From JAKAGZ01 sp964595355 (lineage in GTDB: Bacteria > Bacteroidota > Ignavibacteria > Ignavibacteriales > Ignavibacteriaceae): DNA of 20,991 nucleotides. Positions 7,617 to 13,827 of this stretch are shown piece by piece. The notes under the pieces are model-generated. The model did no database searches. It was not told where the DNA came from and saw only the letters and a list, made by a program, of their open reading frames with translations. Every line of letters begins with the position of its first letter. The stretch's first letter is position 1. The stretch lies in NCBI GenBank assembly GCA_964595355.1, contig CAZQQD010000052.1:1-20991 (forward strand). The letters run 5' to 3'. The translations under genes were made by a program, and so were the position numbers.

Positions 7617-8085
7617 TTTTCAACTTTTCTAATATTCCTTTACATCCGTCCTCAAGAATATCAAGCACGTTATTAAATCCTTTTTCCCCTTCATAATATG
7701 GATCGGGAACTTCATCGACTTTAATATTTCTACAGAAATCAGCCATCCTGAATATCTTATGAGAAAATTTATTCACATTATCATGTGATTTTACCTCTTC
7801 GAAATTCTCATTATCCATTGTGATGATGTAGTCGAATTTGATAAAATCCTTTGCTGGATTGAATTTTCTTGTAGTATGGTCGACATTGTAACCTCGTTTG
7901 GCTGCGTATCCTATCATCCTGGGATCAGGCGATTCACCTACGTGATATCCTGCAGTGCCTGCTGAATCAACATAAATTTTATCCTGCAGATTTTCATCCT
8001 GCAGGTTTTTTTTAAGGACTGCTTCGGCAGCCGGTGAACGGCAGATATTACCAAGGCAAACAAAAAGTATTTTTTTATTGTGCAT
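7600..8085 (-). CDS. Low-molecular-weight protein-tyrosine-phosphatase family enzyme
   Basis: Cysteine-dependent phosphatase of the LMW-PTP family, 161 residues, cytosolic. The P-loop CLGNICRSP lies at 10-18 with nucleophile Cys10, Arg16 and Ser17, and the general acid is Asp128 in DPYY. Cys15 is also present, the residue that in this family can form a protective disulfide with the nucleophile. Because it directly precedes and overlaps a fructosamine-kinase homologue, its physiological substrate may be ribulosamine 5-phosphate or erythrulosamine 4-phosphate adducts and not phosphotyrosine; the Thermus thermophilus pair with this order was shown to do so. A small in-frame duplication, LQDENLQD (residues 28-35), is encoded by two near-identical 'cctgcag' units at 7983-8004. 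ATG at 8085 is the start; the preceding ribosome site is weak. Confidence 0.95.
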   Translation of the reverse strand: MHNKKILFVCLGNICRSPAAEAVLKKNLQDENLQDKIYVDSAGTAGYHVGESPDPRMIGYAAKRGYNVDHTTRKFNPAKDFIKFDYIITMDNENFEEVKSHDNVNKFSHKIFRMADFCRNIKVDEVPDPYYEGEKGFNNVLDILEDGCKGILEKLKNENHL

Positions 8086-8124
8086 ACTAAATTTCCCACG
8101 CTTTTGTGTATATACTGTTGTTTT

Positions 8125-8153
8125 ATTTTATAAAAAATATTACAAACTTACAA
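8125..8153 (-). promoter_or_regulatory. Possible promoter for the phosphatase/kinase pair
   Basis: On the (-) strand TTGTAA (8153-8148) and TAAAAT (8130-8125) are 17 bases apart, 40 bases before the phosphatase start. Two arms CCCACGC (8095-8101) and GCGTGGG (8161-8167) flank it as an inverted repeat. In such AT-rich DNA, promoter-like matches arise easily. Confidence 0.3.
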
Positions 8154-8226
8154 AAAAAGTGCGTGGGTTGTTCCCATAACTGCATATAAATCTTAAGCCA
8201 AAAAATATTATCGTGATTTTAAATAG

Positions 8227-8255
8227 TTGACTTGCAAATATATTTAACATAAATT
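8227..8255 (+). promoter_or_regulatory. Probable promoter of the ferredoxin gene
   Basis: TTGACT at 8227-8232 and TAAATT at 8250-8255 are separated by 17 bases, giving a leader of about 50 bases before the ferredoxin ATG. A strong ribosome site, AAAGGAGA at 8298-8305, precedes the start. The -35 match is good (five of six) and the -10 match moderate. Confidence 0.45.
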
Positions 8256-8310
8256 CCTAGAGCCTAAGACAAACAATTAAGAAAATGTCCAGAAATAAAA
8301 GGAGAGATTT

Positions 8311-8661
8311 ATGGCTTATATTATAACCAAGCTGTGTCTCGATTGTAAAGATATTGCCTGTACACAGGTTTGCCCTGTTGATTGTATTTATGAATATACA
8401 GGTGACGATGAGTCGATACCTAAAAACATGCTTTTGATTGATCCTGATGAATGTATAGACTGCAATGCTTGTGTTCCTGAATGTCCATGGGAAGCTATTT
8501 TTGAGGAAGATATGGTCCCCGATATTTTTAATGATGATATTGAGTTAAATGCAAGGATAGTAGGCAAGGAAAGAAAAGTCCCGGTTCGAAATCCCGATGA
8601 TCCAATTCCTACACCTGAAGAAGTTCAGGCAAACAAAGAAAAGTGGGGTTATAAACCTTAA
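8311..8661 (+). CDS. Ferredoxin with two iron-sulfur cluster motifs (FdxA-like, 7Fe/8Fe type)
   Basis: Small soluble electron carrier, 116 residues. The first cluster motif is C9-x2-C12-x4-C17-x3-C21-P, with a further Cys25. The second is the classic C48-x2-C51-x2-C54-x3-C58-P. The spacing of the first motif and the phrase CPVDCIYEY are those of the seven-iron ferredoxins related to Azotobacter FdI, where the first site can hold a 3Fe-4S cluster; an 8Fe state is also possible because C12 is present. A C-terminal extension after the clusters (about 62-116, Pro- and Lys-rich) is also typical of the longer members. It is a single-gene unit: own promoter candidate, strong AAAGGAGA ribosome site, and a terminator ten bases after the stop. 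Redox partners are not shown by the context. Confidence 0.93.
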   Translation: MAYIITKLCLDCKDIACTQVCPVDCIYEYTGDDESIPKNMLLIDPDECIDCNACVPECPWEAIFEEDMVPDIFNDDIELNARIVGKERKVPVRNPDDPIPTPEEVQANKEKWGYKP

Positions 8662-8670
8662 TATTTTTTA

Positions 8671-8693
8671 AAGCCCCGTAACAGTCGGGGCTT
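8671..8693 (+). terminator. Intrinsic terminator after the ferredoxin gene
   Basis: AAGCCCCG (8671-8678), loop TAACAGT, and CGGGGCTT (8686-8693) form an 8-bp GC-rich stem, followed by a T/A-rich run (TTATTTATAAATTTTT). It lies between two convergent genes and may stop transcription from both sides, though the (-) strand tail is less T-rich. Confidence 0.85.
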
Positions 8694-8710
8694 ATTTATA
8701 AATTTTTAAC

Positions 8711-9133
8711 TCATTCTCCGTAAATTGTCAAGACAATCTTTCTACCGCCACCACGGTTTCTGTGTTCACATAGATAAATACCCTGCCAGGTTCCGAGATT
8801 TAGCTTTCCGTTTGTTATGGGTATTGATAGGTTGTTACCAAGGATAGACGTTTTTAAATGTGCTGGCATATCGTCAGCTCCTTCTATTGTGTGTACATAA
8901 TAAGGAGCATTTTCTTTAACCATTTCGTTAAAGTGTGATTCAAAATCTCTTCTTACGTCAGGATCATAATTTTCGTTAATTGTCAGGGAAGCAGAAGTAT
9001 GTTTAATAAAGATATGGAGAATCCCTGTCTTAAAGTTTTTTAATTCCGGAATCCCCGAAAGTATTTCGTTTGTAACTAAATGAAATCCTCTTGGTTTTTC
9101 TTTTAAGACTATTTCTTTTTGAATATTACCCAT
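8711..9133 (-). CDS. YjbQ/UPF0047 family protein
   Basis: A 140-residue single-domain protein of the YjbQ (UPF0047) family. Family marks are all present: KHTSASLTINENYDPDV (44-60), VHTIEGADDMPAHLKTSILG (79-98), IPITNGKLNLGTWQGI (103-118) and a closing CEHRNRG. The conserved His, Asp and Glu of these motifs make a probable metal site. Members are often named secondary thiamine-phosphate synthase because an E. coli relative shows weak activity of that kind, but the real role is unsettled. It is the last gene of the long (-) strand run, seven bases after the OB-fold gene, and converges on the ferredoxin terminator. A purine-rich stretch directly abuts the ATG, so the ribosome site is close to the start. 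Confidence 0.9.
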   Translation of the reverse strand: MGNIQKEIVLKEKPRGFHLVTNEILSGIPELKNFKTGILHIFIKHTSASLTINENYDPDVRRDFESHFNEMVKENAPYYVHTIEGADDMPAHLKTSILGNNLSIPITNGKLNLGTWQGIYLCEHRNRGGGRKIVLTIYGE

Positions 9134-9140
9134 TCTCTTT

Positions 9141-9554
9141 CTATTGTGGAATTATGCCATCAACTTCTACTTTAACTCCTTTAACGGAACTATAAGGACT
9201 GGTACCCAAACACCTGCATTTTACCGAAACGTCCTGACCTTCCCTAAGCTGGCTGGCTGTGTATTTATCTTCATTTTTTAGGAAAAAGCAAATTACAGGA
9301 AGGTCACCATGATAAGTCTGTAATTCCAGGACAGGTTTTGAATCCATCACAGAGTAATATGCTTTTACCTCTCCCAGTAGATTTAATCTTTTATTGAGGA
9401 ATTCTTTATCGGCTGAAATTTCATCCCTGGTATAAGCATGAGCAAGATCCTGTGCGGCCATTGAAGGATAATAAAAATTATTATAATAAATAAAAGCAAG
9501 TACTACTGATAATACTAATAAAAAGCTAAAAAATAGTAATCTTCCTTTAGTCAC
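9141..9554 (-). CDS. Membrane-anchored OB-fold (tRNA_anti-like) protein
   Basis: A 137-residue protein with an N-terminal membrane segment (about 6-24, FFSFLLVLSVVLAFIYY) followed by a domain of about 100 residues. This domain has the strand pattern of the tRNA_anti-like OB fold (KRLNLLGEVKAYYS... LQTYHGDLPVICFFL... LREGQDVSVKCRCLG). These proteins are common in Bacteroidota and relatives and have no established function; the name does not imply tRNA binding. No cleavage site is clear, so I expect an anchor with the domain on the outer side. The start is GTG at 9554, with AAGG just upstream. It sits 36 bases after the M28 peptidase gene and seven bases before the YjbQ gene, so it is probably co-transcribed with both. 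Confidence 0.75.
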   Translation of the reverse strand: MTKGRLLFFSFLLVLSVVLAFIYYNNFYYPSMAAQDLAHAYTRDEISADKEFLNKRLNLLGEVKAYYSVMDSKPVLELQTYHGDLPVICFFLKNEDKYTASQLREGQDVSVKCRCLGTSPYSSVKGVKVEVDGIIPQ

Positions 9555-9590
9555 CTTACAATCCTTAAATCTTGCGTCTTCAGGCTGTTT

Positions 9591-11393
9591 TTACCTTGCT
9601 CCTAGCTCCACTTTAAATGTTTTTTTCTCGCTGTTTCTCATTACTACTACATCTACAATATCACCGGGGCTAAAATCTCCCAGTGCATAAGTATAATCGT
9701 AAATATTTGAAATTTTCTTTCCGCCGAATTCAACAATAATATCGCCGCCTTTTAATCCTGCCTTTTGTGCTGGTCCCCCTTCACTTACGCCTGTAATTTT
9801 CAAACCATCAACCTGTGATGCATAATCCGGAATTGTACCAACGTAAACTCTGAAAGTCATTCTGCCGGAATCTTTTCTCGGGACATTTATGTAATTGGGT
9901 TTCTCAGCATTTTCATCTATGGATTCGGCCACCTGGTAAACATATTTTGTAATAGATTCTTCTCCAGCTGAATTAATCTTATCCGCCGTATCGCTGGGTC
10001 TGTGGTAATCAGGATGCGTTCCTGTAAAGAAGAATAAAACCGGAATATTTTTTGCATAAAATGAAGATTGATCGCTCGGTCCATACCCCTCATCATTAAA
10101 CGTCAGTTTGAAAGAGTAGTTCTTGTTAAATTCATTCAGAATATTTTTCCAGTTTGCCGAAGTTCCGGTTCCATAAATAATGAGATTTTTATCGGCATTA
10201 AGCCTTCCCACCATATCCAGATTTAACATCGCATCTATTTTATCCATAGGAACAGGGGAGTGCTCGGTGAAATAGTTTGATCCCAACAAACCAAGTTCCT
10301 CACCTGAGAATGTCATAAATATTATACTTCTTTTTAAACTGTCTTTTATTGTAGTAAATTTTTCCGCAAGTTCAAGCACGGCTGCAGTTCCTGAAGCATT
10401 ATCATCAGCGCCGTGATGAATTTTAGGCTCAGCGCCTCTGTAAAGTGAACCGGAACCACCCCAGCCCCAGTGGTCGTAATGAGCACCTATTACTATGTAA
10501 TGGTTCTTTAAATTCGGATCGCTGCCTTCTAAATACCCTGCAACGTTATGTCCCTGATGGATTATTTCCTTGACTTCAGTCGACATTTTAACCCGAACAT
10601 TCTTAAAGATAAATGATGCTGGTTTCTTATCATCATCGATCTTCTTTTGATAATCTTTAAGATTCAGGTTTTCTGATTTAAATAAATCACTGGCTATGTT
10701 TCTCTTTACCTGCACTATGGCAAGTGAAGTTTCACCGCTTGCTCCATCGTAAGTTAAACTCATTAGTTTATCGACATCATCTTTTGGATAATATCCTGTT
10801 ACGAATATAACTCCTGCTGCTCCTTTTTCTCTTGCTACTTTTGCTTTGTATCTGTATGCGGAATATTTTTCAAATTCTGAGTGGGGATTATCTCCTTCAG
10901 GATTGTATCTGAGTATAACGACGGTTTTCCCTTTTACATCTATTCCTGCATAATCATCATATTTAAGATCCGGTGCTGAAATCCCATAACCTACAAATGC
11001 AAGATCGGTTTCAATTTTTGCCTTACCGGAGATAGGAGATGTAATAAACTCCAATTGAACTTTTGGTTTTAGTTCATAGTTGTTCATTTCGAATGTTAGT
11101 GAATTATTTTCGGTTAGTTTGAGTGAAGCTACAAACGGAAACTCCTGTAAATAATTGCCATTGAAGAGGGGAATTAGGCCCGCATTTTTAAAAACTTTCT
11201 GTATAAAATCCGATGCAAGCTTTTCACCCGCCGACCCCGTGAACCTACCCTCCAGTTGGTCGGAAGCCAAAAAATTTATGCTTTCCTGGATTTCTTTTGC
11301 AGTAATATCGGGCGAGTAAGACTTTTGCGCAAGTGCAGGTATGCCCGAAATGAATAAAACAACTACTATAAATATTCTAAAGAAACGTGTCAT
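9591..11393 (-). CDS. Secreted M28 zinc aminopeptidase with PA and PDZ domains
   Basis: Predicted extracytoplasmic aminopeptidase of family M28, 600 residues. A signal peptide (cleavage after ALAQ, residue 23) precedes an N-terminal helical part, a PA insert (about 125-240, 'VGYGISAPDLKYDDYAG', 'KGAAGVIFVTG'), the M28 catalytic domain (about 280-490) and a PDZ domain (about 510-600). The zinc site is complete: H305 and D307 in HYDH, D330 in GADDNASG, E365-E366 in SGEEL, D393 in NLDMVG, and H464 in DYHRPSD. The PDZ domain has the core GPAQKAGLKGGDII (540-553) and might bind substrate or a partner. Domain order is that of many Bacteroidota-type M28 exopeptidases. It lies 31 bases after the propeller gene and likely shares its transcript. 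Confidence 0.94.
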   Translation of the reverse strand: MTRFFRIFIVVVLFISGIPALAQKSYSPDITAKEIQESINFLASDQLEGRFTGSAGEKLASDFIQKVFKNAGLIPLFNGNYLQEFPFVASLKLTENNSLTFEMNNYELKPKVQLEFITSPISGKAKIETDLAFVGYGISAPDLKYDDYAGIDVKGKTVVILRYNPEGDNPHSEFEKYSAYRYKAKVAREKGAAGVIFVTGYYPKDDVDKLMSLTYDGASGETSLAIVQVKRNIASDLFKSENLNLKDYQKKIDDDKKPASFIFKNVRVKMSTEVKEIIHQGHNVAGYLEGSDPNLKNHYIVIGAHYDHWGWGGSGSLYRGAEPKIHHGADDNASGTAAVLELAEKFTTIKDSLKRSIIFMTFSGEELGLLGSNYFTEHSPVPMDKIDAMLNLDMVGRLNADKNLIIYGTGTSANWKNILNEFNKNYSFKLTFNDEGYGPSDQSSFYAKNIPVLFFFTGTHPDYHRPSDTADKINSAGEESITKYVYQVAESIDENAEKPNYINVPRKDSGRMTFRVYVGTIPDYASQVDGLKITGVSEGGPAQKAGLKGGDIIVEFGGKKISNIYDYTYALGDFSPGDIVDVVVMRNSEKKTFKVELGAR

Positions 11394-11424
11394 CTATACC
11401 CCCGGAAAAGTTTGTTAAAAAAAG

Positions 11425-12492
11425 TTATTCCACCCAATCAGCAATGAAAATATTTGTATCATGTGGGTGTTTGCCGAACCTGTTGGATGCAAATATTAAA
11501 TGTTTTCCGTCACTTGTAAACATCGGAAAGCTGTCGAAAGTATTACTAAATGTGATCTGCTCGAGTCCAGATCCGTCGCTGTTTATCATGTAAAGGTCAA
11601 AATTTCTTCCACTTTTGCTATTAATATTGGAAGAGAAAATTATTCTTTTTGCATCCGGGAAGAAAAAAGGTGCAAAGCTTGCCTTACCGAAGTTGGTAAG
11701 TTTTTTCATATTACTACCGTCAGCATTCATTGTGTAAATTTCAAGTGCTGTCGGTCTTACGTAACCTTTCTTCACAAGTTCCTCATAATCCTGTTTGTCT
11801 TTATCAGTAACCGGCCGGCTGGCCCTGAAAACAATTTTCTTTCCATCCTGAGAGAAAAATGCTCCGCCGTCGTAACCCTTTTGAAAGGTCAATCTTTTTT
11901 GGTCTGTTCCATCAAGATTCATAGTGTAAAGTTCCGGATCTCCATCTCTAGTTGACGTAAAGATTATTTTGTCACCTTTGGGAGAAATAGTTGCTTCAGC
12001 ATCGTAGCCGTATGCATCTGTTAGTCTTTTTAAATTTGAGCCGTCAGGTTTTGCCAGGAAAATATCAAATGTCTTATATAATTCCCAGACGTAGCCTCTA
12101 GACATATCTGGCGGAGCGGGACAATTCTTGTCAGCTAAATGTGTTGATGCATAAATTATTGCTGTATCACCCGGAAGAAAATAAGAACAGGTAGTTTTTC
12201 CGAATCCTGTCGAAACCATTTTTTTATCAGTGCCATCAATGTTCATTATGAAAATCTGATCGCAGGGGAGATCCCCGGCATTAGATTGAAAGATTAGTTT
12301 CTTTTCGTCCCAGGAAAGATAAGCTTCTGCATTTTCGCCATCGTGTGTCAGCATCCTGATATTCCTTAAATGTTTTTCCTGAGGAAATCTAAAAGTATCT
12401 TTCGCAGCATCATACTTTTGGGCGGAAATGTTTAATGAAAGGAAAACGGTAATAAGTAAGACCTCAATGGAAACCAGATTAAACTTTTTCAT
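11425..12492 (-). CDS. Exported TolB-like beta-propeller protein (PD40 repeats)
   Basis: A 355-residue protein with a signal peptide (cleavage after ISAQ, residue 25) and at least five PD40/WD40-like blades. Each carries a phrase of the type '(P/S)DGKKIIFxSxR' followed by 'ELYTMNxDGSxxKRLT', for example around residues 60-95, 165-205, 210-265, 275-310 and 320-350. The resemblance is to the propeller of TolB, but the N-terminal TolB domain is missing, so it should not be called TolB. Such proteins bind other proteins or peptides in the periplasm. An insert with Cys and Pro residues (about 115-135) lies between two blades. It sits directly upstream of the M28 peptidase, which suggests joint expression and perhaps a shared role in handling peptides, but this is only inference. 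Confidence 0.87.
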   Translation of the reverse strand: MKKFNLVSIEVLLITVFLSLNISAQKYDAAKDTFRFPQEKHLRNIRMLTHDGENAEAYLSWDEKKLIFQSNAGDLPCDQIFIMNIDGTDKKMVSTGFGKTTCSYFLPGDTAIIYASTHLADKNCPAPPDMSRGYVWELYKTFDIFLAKPDGSNLKRLTDAYGYDAEATISPKGDKIIFTSTRDGDPELYTMNLDGTDQKRLTFQKGYDGGAFFSQDGKKIVFRASRPVTDKDKQDYEELVKKGYVRPTALEIYTMNADGSNMKKLTNFGKASFAPFFFPDAKRIIFSSNINSKSGRNFDLYMINSDGSGLEQITFSNTFDSFPMFTSDGKHLIFASNRFGKHPHDTNIFIADWVE

Positions 12493-12543
12493 TATTTCTC
12501 TAAATTAAGTTTGCAAAATATATTTGTTAACTTTTTTGATAAA

Positions 12544-13260
12544 TTATTCGGGAACGTGAACCATAAAATATTGTTTAGCTGTTTCGCCAATTGCTTTAGC
12601 TTCGCTCATGCTCATATGCATATCATCTTCGTGATCGTCATCTCCGTGGCCGGCTTCAATAATTGCTAAGTCTGACTTTTTTGCATTTTTCACCAGGTCT
12701 TTACAATAGGCGGTATCCCCGCCGTAGCAGATTTTCATCTTATTATATGTAAATTTATATCCTATAGCCGGTACCTGGCGGGTTGTAATTCCATCTGAAA
12801 GAAGTTCTTTATGAATGACGGGAAATGGTTTTATTGTAACATTCTTGCTTCTGAGGCTTTTGTCATTTTTTATCTTTTTCAACGTTATTTTGTACGTCAA
12901 ACTGTTCGAATAAACCTTCATAAAAGCATTGTAAATACTTTCTATTTCCACACATCCTTCCGGGTAATAAATTGAGAGCGGAGTTTTTTTATGCATTACC
13001 CTTAAATAAGTTAACAAAGCCCAAACACCACCCACGTGATCGTGATGACCATGAGTGATAAAAACATCTGAAATAGAGAGAAGTTTTTTTGTACCCATTT
13101 CTTTGTTGAGGTCGCGTAAAATACCATCGCCGGGATCTACAACGAAATGTGCTTTATTTGCACGAATCAATATTCCGGTAGCAATATTCGGTATTGAACA
13201 AAAAATTTTAATAGAAAAATCTTTCTTTTTCCAGGTTAGTGGATATTTTTGTTTTGACAT
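12544..13260 (-). CDS. RNase Z-like metallo-beta-lactamase-fold hydrolase
   Basis: A 238-residue cytosolic metallo-beta-lactamase-fold protein. The metal motif HxHxDH is at 70-75 (HGHHDH), with further ligands likely in VIHKE (His about 149), YGGDT (Asp about 180) and the terminal His235 (MVHVPE). The stretch 'EAGHGDDDHEDDMHMSMSEA' (about 202-221), with its HMS..EA ending, is like the ribonuclease Z and related phosphodiesterase group. True tRNase Z proteins have a longer exosite arm and usually about 300 residues, so tRNA processing is not assured; a small phosphodiester or lactone substrate is equally possible. The gene starts 21 bases after the Fur-family gene, so it may be read from the feo/fur region. 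An active metal centre is expected because the key ligands are all there. Confidence 0.85.
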   Translation of the reverse strand: MSKQKYPLTWKKKDFSIKIFCSIPNIATGILIRANKAHFVVDPGDGILRDLNKEMGTKKLLSISDVFITHGHHDHVGGVWALLTYLRVMHKKTPLSIYYPEGCVEIESIYNAFMKVYSNSLTYKITLKKIKNDKSLRSKNVTIKPFPVIHKELLSDGITTRQVPAIGYKFTYNKMKICYGGDTAYCKDLVKNAKKSDLAIIEAGHGDDDHEDDMHMSMSEAKAIGETAKQYFMVHVPE

Positions 13261-13281
13261 AGATAAGTGATTACTTTGAAA

Positions 13282-13740
13282 TTATTTGTTCCCTTGATAA
13301 TATTTACAAGTTTTGATGTTTTTACAACGGGCAAAGATGTTGAAGGAATAGCTTGATACTTCAAACCCTAATTCATCCGCAATTTCTTCCGGTAACTTTT
13401 TAACCTTCTGATTCACAAATTCCACAATTCTTCCGCAGTCCATACAAATCAGGTGATCGTGACTCTGCCTTTTATAATTACTTTCATAGCGCGTAATGTT
13501 CTCTCCAAAATTTCTTTTACTTAGGAGTTCACATTGAACGAGTAATTCCAGTGTTTTGTAAACCGTAGCCCGGGAAACATGGGAGTTCAAGTTTTTCATT
13601 ACTATGTAAAGGTCATCGGCACCAAAATGACCATCATATTCTAGTGCAGCGTCCATCACTTCAAACCGTTCCGGTGTTATCCTGTTTTTTCCTGATTTAA
13701 GGAAATTTGTAAAAATTTCAGCTGCTTTAGGATTTTTCAA
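13282..13740 (-). CDS. fur: Fur-family ferric uptake regulator
   Basis: Winged-helix, metal-responsive repressor of 152 residues. The recognition region is SHVSRATVYKTLELL (53-67). Regulatory-site residues include His38 (GHFGADDLY) and H94/H96 (SHDHLIC). Structural zinc cysteines are C99-x2-C102 and C139-x5-C145; the second pair has one more residue between than in E. coli Fur. Fur, Zur and PerR are hard to separate by sequence. The position right after feoAB favours iron sensing, and I name it fur on that ground. The start is TTG at 13740: the frame closes at TGA 13759-13761 and no ATG or GTG is available. The weak start fits a low-copy regulator. The 87-base gap to feoB may hold a separate promoter. 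Confidence 0.88.
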   Translation of the reverse strand: MKNPKAAEIFTNFLKSGKNRITPERFEVMDAALEYDGHFGADDLYIVMKNLNSHVSRATVYKTLELLVQCELLSKRNFGENITRYESNYKRQSHDHLICMDCGRIVEFVNQKVKKLPEEIADELGFEVSSYSFNIFARCKNIKTCKYYQGNK

Positions 13741-13827
13741 TTTTCTTAAAATTTTTGTTCAATTTAATTATTAAAAATATCACGGCACATTTAGAATATC
13801 AAGAAATATAACATGAACAGCAGCATT

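Noticed and set aside
7983..8004. Tandem repeat disrupting the phosphatase gene
   Set aside because: The repeated 'cctgcag' units are in frame, encode LQDENLQD in a loop region, and leave all catalytic residues intact. It is a harmless small duplication.
11500..11955. A 151-codon (+) strand frame opposite the propeller gene
   Set aside because: It is fully antisense to the PD40-repeat protein, which has a signal peptide and clear repeats. The antisense product shows no domain or composition of a real protein.
11425..12492. TolB of the Tol-Pal system
   Set aside because: Only the propeller repeats are present. The N-terminal TolB domain and the tol/pal neighbours are missing.
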